Positions 1 to 7,666 are shown, numbered from the stretch's first letter. The stretch: 14,146 bases of DNA from Nitrospinaceae bacterium (GCA_029937655.1 JAPYPK010000032.1:1-14146), one strand, 5' to 3'. The notes: generated from the letters alone by a model not told the origin. A program made the numbers and translations.

Positions 1-1
1 T

Positions 2-64
2 GGAAAACAGTCTGAGACCGGTTCTGTTTCTGTCGATGATAGGCCCGTGACCAGCGAACCCTGA
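2..64 (+). CDS. Possible C-terminal tail of a preceding gene (partial)
   Basis: One reading frame is open from the window edge to a TGA at 62-64, giving a 20-residue hydrophilic tail that ends in VTSEP. The other two forward frames close at similar distances, so openness alone is weak evidence. In many bacteria an Rrf2/IscR-type regulator precedes a cysteine desulfurase, and such a tail would fit there, but nothing in these 20 residues identifies the family. The gap to the next start is 60 nt. The stretch could equally be intergenic. Confidence 0.22.
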   Translation, partial: GKQSETGSVSVDDRPVTSEP

Positions 65-124
65 GTGAACTTCAGCTCTATAGTGTTTCAAACCCCCTAA
101 GTTTTTTGTCCTGAGAGTTTTATT

Positions 125-1279
125 TTGCATAAAATTTACCTTGATCACAATGCGACAACTCCTGTTATGCAGGAAGTGTTGGATGTGATGCTACCATTTT
201 ATAAAGATAAGTTTGGAAACCCTTCTAGCGTTCATTCTGAGGGAAGGGCAGCACGCGTTTCTCTTGACGAGTCTAGGGAACAGGTTGCGGAACTTATTGG
301 TGCGAGACCGGATGAGATAGTATTTACCAGCGGCGGATCAGAGTCGAATAATTTTGCAATTCTCGGCGTTGCCCTTGCGTCAAGCAGTAAACGGCGAGAT
401 ATTGTGACATGCGAGGTAGAGCATGCTGCAATACTTAACCCTTTGAAACAGCTTGAATCTTTAGATTTTCATGTGGATTATTTACCAGTAGATAATGCTG
501 GGCGGGTTGATCCGAAGAAAGTTGAAAGTGTTCTTACAGAATCAACTACCTTGGTAACGATTCAGCACGCTAATAGTGAAGTTGGAACCCTGCAGGATAT
601 TAATGTGATAGGAAACCTTGTCCAAAAAGCAGGCGTCTTGTTTCATACGGATGCAGTGCAAAGTGTTGGCAAGGTTGCAGTTAATGTGAATGCTTTGCCT
701 GTTGATCTTCTTTCAATATCATCTCATAAAATATATGGACCCAAGGGAGTAGGGGCATTATTTGTTAAGCGAGGTACCCCCGCACTTTTTTCTCCTGTTT
801 GTGGGGGTGGGCAGGAAAAAAAACGCCGCGGAGGGACAGAAAATGTTCCTGCTATTGTCGGTTTTGGTAAGGCATGCCAAATAGCCCGAGATCGTCTAAA
901 CAATGGAAAACTAGAAGAGTTGAGGAAACTGCGGGACCTGTTACGGAAGAGAATTGACGAAGTTATCCCAAATGTTGAATATTTTGGTTGTGGTAAGAAT
1001 CATCTTCCTAATACTTTGAGTTGCGGGTTTGAGGGGGCTGATGGAGAAGCATTGATGATAGCATTGGATATGGAAGGGATATCGGTTTCGACAGGATCGG
1101 CATGTAGTTCCGGGACTGGTATCCCCTCAAAGGTTCTTTCGGCAATGAGTTTGCCTCTTTCTAGGATAAACTCTTCATTACGCTTTAGCTTGGGGTGGGT
1201 AAACACTCTTGGGGATATTGACTTTGTGGTGAAAGCCCTCGCTAAGGCAGTTTTACTTAGCCGGAGAAAATCCTCATAG
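125..1279 (+). CDS. Cysteine desulfurase, NifS/IscS family
   Basis: This PLP-dependent enzyme takes sulfur from L-cysteine, leaving alanine and an enzyme persulfide that feeds Fe-S cluster assembly and thiolation in the cytoplasm. Family motifs are all present in 384 residues: the N-terminal YLDHNATTPV, the PLP-contacting His100 in EVEHAA, Asp176 and Gln179 in HTDAVQS, the Schiff-base Lys202 in SSHKIYGPKG, and the loop GSACSSG with catalytic Cys327. The C-terminus (SSLRFSLG, 350-357) is intact. The start is TTG at 125: the frame is closed by a TAA at 98-100, there is no ATG between, and GAGAG at 113-117 is a suitable ribosome binding site. The family-typical YLDHNAT motif follows immediately. 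No scaffold gene (iscU or nifU) follows; about 340 nt of non-coding DNA does. Whether it is the housekeeping IscS or a NifS-type paralogue cannot be settled here, so no symbol is given. Confidence 0.95.
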   Translation: MHKIYLDHNATTPVMQEVLDVMLPFYKDKFGNPSSVHSEGRAARVSLDESREQVAELIGARPDEIVFTSGGSESNNFAILGVALASSSKRRDIVTCEVEHAAILNPLKQLESLDFHVDYLPVDNAGRVDPKKVESVLTESTTLVTIQHANSEVGTLQDINVIGNLVQKAGVLFHTDAVQSVGKVAVNVNALPVDLLSISSHKIYGPKGVGALFVKRGTPALFSPVCGGGQEKKRRGGTENVPAIVGFGKACQIARDRLNNGKLEELRKLRDLLRKRIDEVIPNVEYFGCGKNHLPNTLSCGFEGADGEALMIALDMEGISVSTGSACSSGTGIPSKVLSAMSLPLSRINSSLRFSLGWVNTLGDIDFVVKALAKAVLLSRRKSS

Positions 1280-1619
1280 TTTTTCAAACTTTATTTTATT
1301 ACTTGAGTTATTGCCAGAGGTCGTGACCCTCACTTTAAATAAATTTCTTAGGAGCTGCTATTCCTTCTTTTAGAAAACAGTTCTAATGTTAAAGCTTTGA
1401 TTTATCGATAGAAGGGGAAGAGATATTACTATTTTAAAATACTCTGTAGCTTTTGTATAAGCTTGACATGGGCTCTTTTAATAAATATGGTATATTGAAA
1501 TTAAAGGGCTAATATTGGTAATGTTAGTTGTGAACGCCATTTTTTCACTATTGGCATGAACATTGCTTTGATAACCTGTTAAAAGTAAAGATTGCCAATT
1601 TCTTGACAAGGCCTATGTT
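1280..1619 (+). other. Gene-free leader region upstream of the lipoprotein gene
   Basis: These 340 nt hold no convincing gene. There are only micro-ORFs of 4-14 codons lacking Shine-Dalgarno sequences, for example 1521-1559 and 1556-1582, which overlap by ATGA. The region contains one good promoter (1463-1496). It also has a 7-bp inverted repeat (ATTGGCA at 1550-1556 and TGCCAAT at 1593-1599) flanking a 36-nt loop. No strong hairpin plus T-run is visible after the cysteine desulfurase stop. If the promoter is used, the lipoprotein mRNA has a 5' leader of roughly 115-120 nt. Confidence 0.6.
1463..1496 (+). promoter_or_regulatory. Sigma70-type promoter for the lipoprotein gene
   Basis: A perfect -35 box TTGACA lies at 1463-1468. 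With the optimal 17-nt spacer the -10 would be TATGGT (1486-1491, 4 of 6 consensus). Five bases on, TG-G-TATATT (1488-1496) forms an extended -10 with a better hexamer, but its spacing to the -35 is too long. Either element would drive transcription toward the gene at 1620. This rests on sequence match only. Confidence 0.5.
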
Positions 1620-2576
1620 ATGAGTGAAATTAATAGAGAAACTAAGTTAATGCCCCTTTTTAATCGAATGATGAGAGTATTTTTAACTTTAATAATTGCA
1701 AGCTCAATGCTTTTGGGTGGCTGTAGTTATATCCCATGGGTAGGAAATGACGATGATGACCTTGCTTTTGAAGAAGATTTTCCATTTGAGGATAATGAAC
1801 AGGCTTACGGGGGAGGCGAGGACGATTTTTTTGAAGAAGATGGGGAAAACGTTGATGATGACTTTGCGTTAGATGAAGATGATGATTTTGCCAGTGTGGA
1901 TCAGCGCTCTGATAAAAATGAACTAAAAGGTGACGTCGGTACTCTACAAACGCAACAAGAAGCACTCATAAGTAAAGTACGTGAATTAGAAGAAGTTCTT
2001 AGTTCTCTGGGCCCCAAAATAAACGCAACGCAGGAACAATTAGAAGGAAGTCTTTCAGCTGTGTCCGGGCAATCGGAATATTTAGAGCCGGAAGTTGAAG
2101 AGCTTAAGCTTCAAGTAGCGCGCTTAAACGATGATATAAACCGTTTGAAGTCTGTAAAAGCAAGTAATACTAGAGCGCGAGGAATATCGCGTCGCAAAAG
2201 TGCAAGTACTCCACCACAATATAATCAGGCACTGTCATCTTATCGTGCCGGAAATTATGATGAATCTATTCTTCAGTTTCAAAGCTTTGGATTGGCCAGT
2301 CCACCTGAACGGTTAAAGGATAATATCGCGTATTGGATTGGGAGTAATTATATCAAGCTGGAAATGTATGACGATGCTATGACGCAATTTGAAACTGTAA
2401 TCAACTCATATCCAAGAGGGAATAAAGTTCATGATTCGCGGTTTATGCTAGGTCGTGCTTACTCTCTTAAGGGTGAAACTAGCCGTGCGGTAGAGATTCT
2501 TCAGTCAGCTCTAAAGAATAACCCTCCGACCGAGGTCCGGGAAAAAATTTTAAAGCAGTTGAATAATATTCAGTGA
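1620..2576 (+). CDS. Acidic lipoprotein with coiled coil and TPR-like C-terminus
   Basis: This 318-residue protein starts with a lipoprotein signal peptide: basic n-region, hydrophobic segment 20-33, and lipobox LLGGC with lipidated Cys35. Ser36 follows, which does not match the Asp+2 inner-membrane retention signal, so the outer membrane is expected. Residues 44-94 are extremely acidic (about half Asp/Glu) with a repeated DDDFA at 79-83 and 87-91. Residues 100-178 look like a coiled coil. After a basic linker (185-193), residues 200-318 form TPR-like helical repeats (YNQALSSYRAGNYDESILQF, then DDAMTQFETVINSYP). The coiled coil plus TPR order resembles CpoB/YbgF and other envelope assembly lipoproteins, but no tol-pal genes are nearby. 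The start has only a weak AAGG at 1608-1611; in-frame Met11, Met17 or Met18 would still give a functional signal peptide. It lies between a promoter and a strong terminator, so it is probably a single-gene transcript. The exact function is unknown. Confidence 0.8.
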   Translation: MSEINRETKLMPLFNRMMRVFLTLIIASSMLLGGCSYIPWVGNDDDDLAFEEDFPFEDNEQAYGGGEDDFFEEDGENVDDDFALDEDDDFASVDQRSDKNELKGDVGTLQTQQEALISKVRELEEVLSSLGPKINATQEQLEGSLSAVSGQSEYLEPEVEELKLQVARLNDDINRLKSVKASNTRARGISRRKSASTPPQYNQALSSYRAGNYDESILQFQSFGLASPPERLKDNIAYWIGSNYIKLEMYDDAMTQFETVINSYPRGNKVHDSRFMLGRAYSLKGETSRAVEILQSALKNNPPTEVREKILKQLNNIQ

Positions 2577-2595
2577 CACCAACAAGGTCCTGTGA

Positions 2596-2659
2596 AAAAA
2601 AGGCAAAAAGAAAATATTCCAGAAGCTAATCTTCTGGTAATTTTCTTTTTGCCTTTTTT
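2596..2659. terminator. Long bidirectional hairpin terminator
   Basis: The left arm 2596-2615 and right arm 2640-2659 are perfectly complementary over 20 bp. Inside, CCAGAAG (2619-2625) pairs with CTTCTGG (2631-2637) around a 5-nt loop CTAAT, separated from the outer stem by a small 3x2 internal loop. The A-rich left side and T-rich right side would give a U-run after the GC core on either strand. It begins 19 nt after the lipoprotein stop codon and ends 9 nt before the next start codon, so it replaces any Shine-Dalgarno for that gene. Confidence 0.8.
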
Positions 2660-2668
2660 GTTTTACAA

Positions 2669-3826
2669 ATGAAAATTGCAATCGTTCATGACTGGTTAAC
2701 AGGGATGCGTGGTGGTGAGAAGTGCCTTGAAGTATTATGCAAGCTCTACCCCTCTGCTGACTTGTTTACTCTCCTCCATATACCTGGTAGCGTTTCTCAA
2801 ATAATAGAGTCTCACTCTATCCATACGTCGTTCATTCAAAACCTACCCTTTGTTAAATCAAAATATCGTTATTATCTCCCGCTGATGCCATTTGCTATCG
2901 AATGCTTTGATCTTCGAAAATATGATCTCATTTTAAGTAGCAGCCATTGTGTAGCTAAAAGTGTTAAGCCTAGACAGGGAAGTCTTCATATTTGTTATTG
3001 CCACACCCCGATGCGTTATATATGGGACCAGTTTGATCAGTATTTTTGTAGAGTTAAATCTGGTTTAATTCCTTGGGGAGTTATGATGATGTTAAGACCG
3101 TGGCTTCAGCAGTGGGATTCTAAAACTAGCTGTCGAGTAGATGATTATATTGCAAATTCCCGTCACGTGCAGAAGAGGATCAAGAAATACTATTTGAGGG
3201 ATGCTACCATCATTCATCCTCCTGTAGACACAAAACGGTTCAAGCCAAGTGGTGAAAAGAAAAAAGATTATTTTTTAATTGTATCGGCATTTGCACCTTA
3301 TAAACGTGTGGATTTGGCGGTTGAAGCCTTTAATAAATTAGGTTATCCTTTTGTTGTTGTCGGTGAAGGTCAGGATGCTGGCTTGTTACGGAGAATAGCG
3401 CATTCTAATATCCGCTTTGAGGGATGGTTGGATGATATGTCAATTGGCGAGCTCTATGCAGGCTGCCGAGCTTTCGTTTTTTGCGGGGAGGAAGATTTTG
3501 GTATCTCTCTTTTAGAAGCTCAAGCCATGGGACGTCCGGTAATAGCGTTAGGGCAAGGTGGGGCTTTAGAAACAGTTATTCCGGATAGAAAGACTTGGAA
3601 ACCAGAAACTGGAATTCCCGAAAATAAGACGATTAACCCAACAGGAGTCTTCTTTTACGAGCAATCCTCCGAAGACTTAATTAGAGCAATCGAATATTTT
3701 GAATCGGTTGAGTCTCAATTTGACGCAGAGAAAATACAAGAACACGCAGCGCAGTTTGATGTTGCCATTTATGCGAACCGAATTAAAAAGTTTATTGAAG
3801 AAAGACTTAAAAAACATAGATGCTGA
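2669..3826 (+). CDS. GT4-family glycosyltransferase for surface polysaccharide
   Basis: This 385-residue GT-B fold enzyme transfers a sugar from a nucleotide-sugar donor to a growing surface glycan on the cytoplasmic side. The N-terminus KIAIVHDWLTGMRGGEK is typical of a GT4 subfamily found in O-antigen and exopolysaccharide clusters (WbaZ-like). The C-terminal donor domain starts near YFLIVSAFAPYKRVD (201-215) and contains VVGEGQD (230-236). The retaining-GT4 E-x7-E motif is at Glu275 and Glu283 (EDFGISLLE), followed by AMGRPVIA. The ATG at 2669 fits the family start exactly, but upstream is only the arm of a long hairpin and no Shine-Dalgarno. The stop overlaps the next start by 7 nt (ATGCTGA). 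The sugar and linkage cannot be told from sequence alone. Confidence 0.9.
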   Translation: MKIAIVHDWLTGMRGGEKCLEVLCKLYPSADLFTLLHIPGSVSQIIESHSIHTSFIQNLPFVKSKYRYYLPLMPFAIECFDLRKYDLILSSSHCVAKSVKPRQGSLHICYCHTPMRYIWDQFDQYFCRVKSGLIPWGVMMMLRPWLQQWDSKTSCRVDDYIANSRHVQKRIKKYYLRDATIIHPPVDTKRFKPSGEKKKDYFLIVSAFAPYKRVDLAVEAFNKLGYPFVVVGEGQDAGLLRRIAHSNIRFEGWLDDMSIGELYAGCRAFVFCGEEDFGISLLEAQAMGRPVIALGQGGALETVIPDRKTWKPETGIPENKTINPTGVFFYEQSSEDLIRAIEYFESVESQFDAEKIQEHAAQFDVAIYANRIKKFIEERLKKHRC

Positions 3827-5226
3827 AGAAACATGGTCAATTATTTCTTACCATAGCAATTTTTTTTGACAGTATCGTTATCTCCTTTTCTTGGTTAGCT
3901 TCATTCTACATCCACTTTAAGACCTCATTTGGTCCACCGCCCCGCTCTGTAACTCCAGATATAGAAATTTATTTAGTAGCTTTGATTCCCGTTTTGATAG
4001 TTTTTATGTCCAGTATTCGATTATGTGGGTTATATCAACCACAACGTGGAAAACTCTTAAGTAAATATTTTTTTAATGTTATTAAAGTAACATCTATTTC
4101 TGTTCTTCTATTGGCAGCTATAACCTTTTTTTACCGTGAAGGGTCTTTTTCTCGGTTTGTGGCGATTTATTTCTTTTGTTTAGTGACTATTTTGATGGTT
4201 GTTTCACATTTACTGGTTCATCTAGTTCTAAAAAAAATTAGAACGCTTGGATTTAATGTTCGCTATGTTCTGATTGTCGGTACAGGTGTTCTTGCACAGT
4301 CTGTTGTTGAGAAAATTAACTTACATTCAGAGTACGGCTTCAATATTATTGGTCTTTTGACCTCCCAACCAGAAGAATTAAACAACGAGTTTGGAGGGGT
4401 ACGGGTTCTTGGAACATTTAGTGAAATATCTGCAGTCATTCATAAATATAGGGTTGATCAGTTATTTTTAGCTCTCCCACTAGACGCGTACGATGAGATG
4501 GAAGGGATACTTGATTCTCTTGGTGAAGAAACAGTAGATATTAAAGTTGTTCCCGATTTGCTTAAGTTTATGAACCTTCAGTCTGGGGTAGAGGATTTAG
4601 ATGGTTTGCCAATTGTAAATCTATCTGAATCACCCCTTCATGGTTGGAATATTGTGGTAAAGCGGATATCTGATATTATTTTTTCATCTATTTTTATTAT
4701 TGTAAGCAGTCCATTTCTAATACTTATTGCAATTATAATAAAATTTGAGTCGGCAGGATCAATTATCTACACGCAGAAACGAGTAGGGTTGGATGGAAAT
4801 ATTTTTGAAATGTTTAAATTTCGCTCTATGCAAGTTGGCGCAGAAGATGAAACGGGGCCTATATGGGCAAGTAAGGAAGACAATCGTAGAACTCGTTTAG
4901 GGACATTCCTTAGAAAAACTAGTATAGATGAACTCCCGCAGTTATTTAACGTGTTTATGGGAGACATGAGTTTAGTCGGTCCGCGCCCTGAAAGGCAAGT
5001 TTTTGTAGAAAAATTTAAAAAATCTATCCCAAAATATATGCTTCGACTAAAAATGAAGGCTGGGCTTACTGGTTGGGCTCAGGTCAATGGTTGGAGAGGC
5101 AATACCTCTCTAGACAAGCGAATTGAGTTTGACTTGTATTATATTAAGCACTGGTCACTATTGCTTGATTTGAAAATTATTTTTATGACCCTTTGGAAGG
5201 GATTTATAAATCCGCATGCCTATTAA
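3820..5226 (+). CDS. Undecaprenyl-phosphate glycosylphosphotransferase (WcaJ type)
   Basis: This inner-membrane enzyme starts glycan assembly by moving a sugar-1-phosphate from a UDP-sugar onto undecaprenyl phosphate. The 468 residues show the standard long-form layout. About four N-terminal transmembrane segments (9-32, 49-68, 86-104, 113-135) are followed by a Rossmann-like domain starting at VLIVGTG (150-156). After a hydrophobic membrane hairpin near 285-308 comes the C-terminal bacterial sugar transferase domain. Its signature motifs are all present: KFRSM (333-337), TSIDELPQL (367-375), GDMSLVGPRPE (381-391), GLTGWAQVNG (415-424) and DLYYI (438-442). The family usually uses UDP-glucose, but galactose or N-acetylhexosamine donors occur too. 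It overlaps the glycosyltransferase by 7 nt and kdsB by 11 nt, which implies co-transcription and translational coupling. No strong Shine-Dalgarno precedes the ATG. Confidence 0.93.
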   Translation: MLKKHGQLFLTIAIFFDSIVISFSWLASFYIHFKTSFGPPPRSVTPDIEIYLVALIPVLIVFMSSIRLCGLYQPQRGKLLSKYFFNVIKVTSISVLLLAAITFFYREGSFSRFVAIYFFCLVTILMVVSHLLVHLVLKKIRTLGFNVRYVLIVGTGVLAQSVVEKINLHSEYGFNIIGLLTSQPEELNNEFGGVRVLGTFSEISAVIHKYRVDQLFLALPLDAYDEMEGILDSLGEETVDIKVVPDLLKFMNLQSGVEDLDGLPIVNLSESPLHGWNIVVKRISDIIFSSIFIIVSSPFLILIAIIIKFESAGSIIYTQKRVGLDGNIFEMFKFRSMQVGAEDETGPIWASKEDNRRTRLGTFLRKTSIDELPQLFNVFMGDMSLVGPRPERQVFVEKFKKSIPKYMLRLKMKAGLTGWAQVNGWRGNTSLDKRIEFDLYYIKHWSLLLDLKIIFMTLWKGFINPHAY

Positions 5227-5986
5227 TAAAAAGGTATTGGCTGTTATCCCAGCTCGGTGGGCATCAGTTCGGTTCCCAGGGAAGCCGATCGCAGATATTC
5301 TTGGCAAGCCAATGGTTCAATGGGTTGCAGAACAAGCTGAAAAATCTAGTCTGGTCACCGATGTTATCATTGCCACTGATGACAACCGTATTTATGATGT
5401 GGTTCTTGGGTTTGGAGGCAAGGTCGTTATGACTTCACCGAACCATCAATCTGGGACCGATCGAGTTGCAGAGGTAGCAAGAAATATAGAGTGTGATATC
5501 ATAGTAAATATTCAAGGCGACGAGCCCTTAATTCCTCCAGACAATATTGACCTTGTTATAAAACCTTTACTTGATTCAGATGAATTGGTTGTGTCGACTC
5601 TTATGACTTCTATTAGCAGTTCCTCCGAAATGCTTGATCCGGATATTTGTAAAGTAGTTGTTGATGACGCAGGATGTGCTTTATATTTTACACGAGCTCC
5701 AATTCCTTATAACCGAGATTTTGAATACATGGATACCCAAATGGGTCTTAATCAAAAGGTTTTAGGGTACAAACATATAGGAATCTATGCTTACAAGAAG
5801 TCGTTTTTACTAAAATTTTCAAATATGAAAATATCGCGGTTGGAAAATATAGAAAAATTAGAGCAGTTGCGAATTCTTGAAAATAGATATTCAATTAAGG
5901 TAGTTGAAACTGAACAAAATTCTATTGGAGTAGATCGACCGGGTGATATAGAAAAAATTATTAAAAACATAGCTAAAAAAAAGTAA
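5216..5986 (+). CDS. kdsB: 3-deoxy-manno-octulosonate cytidylyltransferase
   Basis: KdsB activates KDO with CTP to CMP-KDO, the donor for the LPS inner core, in the cytoplasm. The 256-residue length is normal. Motifs seen are VIPARWASVRFPGKP (10-24), ATDDNRI (53-59), HQSGTDRVAE (77-86), the nucleotide- and metal-binding IQGDEPL (99-105), FTRAPIPY (158-165), KHIGIYAY (186-193) and the C-terminal GVDRPGDIE (238-246). The ATG at 5216 gives the family start. GGAAGGGA at 5195-5202 is a ribosome binding site, although 13 nt away is rather far, and the gene overlaps the upstream gene by 11 nt. It sits directly before pyrG, whose product CTP is its substrate; kdsB-pyrG pairing is familiar in several proteobacterial groups. 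Confidence 0.97.
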   Translation: MPINKKVLAVIPARWASVRFPGKPIADILGKPMVQWVAEQAEKSSLVTDVIIATDDNRIYDVVLGFGGKVVMTSPNHQSGTDRVAEVARNIECDIIVNIQGDEPLIPPDNIDLVIKPLLDSDELVVSTLMTSISSSSEMLDPDICKVVVDDAGCALYFTRAPIPYNRDFEYMDTQMGLNQKVLGYKHIGIYAYKKSFLLKFSNMKISRLENIEKLEQLRILENRYSIKVVETEQNSIGVDRPGDIEKIIKNIAKKK

Positions 5987-6020
5987 CATGAAAACCTAGT
6001 TCATATTGGCTGAAATAACT

Positions 6021-6026
6021 AAGGAG
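6021..6026 (+). promoter_or_regulatory. Ribosome binding site deciding the TTG start of pyrG
   Basis: AAGGAG at 6021-6026 lies 5 nt before TTG at 6032. An ATG directly after the Shine-Dalgarno (6027) is too close to use and opens only a two-codon frame (ATG CCT TGA) whose stop overlaps the TTG. The site therefore supports TTG as the pyrG start. Confidence 0.7.
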
Positions 6027-6031
6027 ATGCC

Positions 6032-7666
6032 TTGAAGAGAAAAATAAATAATAAGGTTAAATATATTTTTGTTACCGGAGGGGTTTTGTCTTCTCTGGGT
6101 AAGGGGATCGCCGCAGCATCTATAGGTAGCTTGCTAGAGTGCTCCGGGTTGAAAATTACTCTCTTGAAACTTGATCCATACATAAATGTCGACCCCGGAA
6201 CGATGAATCCACTTCAACACGGTGAGGTTTTTGTGACAGATGATGGGGCAGAAACCGACCTTGACCTCGGTCATTACGAGCGATTTACTAATGCCACCAT
6301 GCGCCGGGTGAATAATGTCACTGCGGGGAAAATTTATCATAATGTTATTCAAAAAGAACGACGCGGTGAATATTTAGGCTCTACTGTTCAAGTTATTCCA
6401 CACATAACGGATGAAATTAAAAATCATATCAGGGATGTGGGTAAGAATGTTGATGTTGTTATATGCGAGGTCGGTGGTACTGTGGGTGATATTGAGAGTC
6501 TTCCTTTTCTTGAAGCGATTCGCCAATTTAGGTTCGATATTAAGTTTAAAAATGTTCTATATATTCATCTCACCTTAGTCCCATACATTAAAACCTCTGG
6601 TGAACTCAAAACCAAACCCACTCAGCATAGTGTACAAAAGTTGCGGGAAATTGGTATCCAGCCGGATATTTTGCTATGTAGAACTGAAAAAAAACTTAAT
6701 AGTAAACTAAAAAATAAAATAGCTCTTTTCTGTAACGTAGAGGTTGATTCAGTTATTACCGCAATGGATGTTAAAAATATTTACGAAGTTCCTCTTTCTC
6801 TTTACGGTGAAGGGTTGTCAGGAATTATCATGTCTAAATTAGGACTTTCAGTTGAAAAGCCTAACTTGGATTCATGGAAGCGCGTTGTTCAGGGATTATC
6901 AAAACCTAAATTAGGCGGTGTGGATATCGCTGTAGTTGGGAAGTATGTTGACTTGCAAGATTCGTATAAGAGTTTAACGGAGGCTCTTATTCACGGAGGA
7001 ATTAGTAATGATGTTGGTGTCAATATTCATTGGTTAGATGCTGAAACACTTGTTGGGAATAATGAACTATCTGACCTGAATCGTTATAATGGAATTTTGG
7101 TTCCTGGAGGGTTTGGTGAACGTGGTATTGAAGGTAAGATTAGAGCCATTCAATTTGCAAGGGAGAATAAAGTTTCTTTTTTTGGTATTTGTCTTGGGAT
7201 GCATTGTGCAGTTATTGAGTTTGCGCGTAATGTGGCACGATTAAAGAAGGCAAATAGTGCGGAATTTGCATCAAATACTCCGGATCCTGTTATTGATCTA
7301 TTACCAGACCAGAGTGGAAAAAGTGATAAAGGTGGCACAATGCGGCTTGGTGAATATCTCTGTCAATTAAGAAAAAATTCCAATGCATTTGAGGCCTACG
7401 GTAAGCGGGAAGTTTATGAAAGGCATAGGCACCGATATGAATTTAATAATCGGTATCGAATTCAATTAGAGGAGGCGGGTCTCAAGTTTAGTGGACTATC
7501 CCCCAATGGGAACTTAGTAGAAATTATTGAACTGGAGGATCATCCGTGGTTTTTGGCGGGACAGTTTCACCCTGAGTTTAAATCATCTCCGATGGAACCT
7601 CATCCTTTGTTCACAGCTTTCATCTCAAGTGCGTGTTTATCAAGAAATGGTGTGCAGGCAAAATAG
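6032..7666 (+). CDS. pyrG: CTP synthase (glutamine-hydrolysing)
   Basis: PyrG makes CTP from UTP, ATP and glutamine. The 544-residue length is normal and both domains are complete. The N-terminal amidoligase domain (about 1-275) has the phosphate loop VTGGVLSSLGKG (14-25), KLDPYINVDPGTM (46-58), the metal-site region DDGAETDLDLGHYERF (70-85) and EVGGTVGDIES (146-156). The class I glutaminase domain (about 295-535) has VPGGFGERG (357-365), nucleophile Cys387 in FFGICLGM, HRHRYEFN (465-472), and catalytic His513 and Glu515 in QFHPEF. The TTG start follows a good AAGGAG, and the KYIFVTGG motif begins at residue 10. It is probably co-transcribed with kdsB (45-nt gap), coupling CTP supply to CMP-KDO synthesis. 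It converges on the LptF-type gene, with no clear terminator in the 42-nt gap. Confidence 0.98.
   Translation: MKRKINNKVKYIFVTGGVLSSLGKGIAAASIGSLLECSGLKITLLKLDPYINVDPGTMNPLQHGEVFVTDDGAETDLDLGHYERFTNATMRRVNNVTAGKIYHNVIQKERRGEYLGSTVQVIPHITDEIKNHIRDVGKNVDVVICEVGGTVGDIESLPFLEAIRQFRFDIKFKNVLYIHLTLVPYIKTSGELKTKPTQHSVQKLREIGIQPDILLCRTEKKLNSKLKNKIALFCNVEVDSVITAMDVKNIYEVPLSLYGEGLSGIIMSKLGLSVEKPNLDSWKRVVQGLSKPKLGGVDIAVVGKYVDLQDSYKSLTEALIHGGISNDVGVNIHWLDAETLVGNNELSDLNRYNGILVPGGFGERGIEGKIRAIQFARENKVSFFGICLGMHCAVIEFARNVARLKKANSAEFASNTPDPVIDLLPDQSGKSDKGGTMRLGEYLCQLRKNSNAFEAYGKREVYERHRHRYEFNNRYRIQLEEAGLKFSGLSPNGNLVEIIELEDHPWFLAGQFHPEFKSSPMEPHPLFTAFISSACLSRNGVQAK

Noticed and set aside
3..30. Possible hairpin AAACAG (5-10) with CTGTTT (24-29)
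   Set aside because: Only six weak base pairs around a 13-nt loop, with no U-run and no conservation evidence.
1521..1582. Two overlapping micro-ORFs (12 and 8 residues) in the leader
   Set aside because: No Shine-Dalgarno precedes either and the lengths are within chance; kept only as a remark on the leader.
1603..1608. Second perfect TTGACA just before the lipoprotein start
   Set aside because: No acceptable -10 lies 16-18 nt downstream (positions 1625-1632 read GAAATT-like), and transcription would start inside the gene.
1660..1965. Antisense open frame of about 100 codons opposite the lipoprotein
   Set aside because: It is opposite the GAT/GAA-rich acidic tract, whose complement gives His/Leu/Phe-rich nonsense; no start context or family resemblance.
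5193..5432. Open frame overlapping the start of kdsB in another frame
   Set aside because: Its translation has no motif, while the overlapping kdsB frame has all the family motifs.
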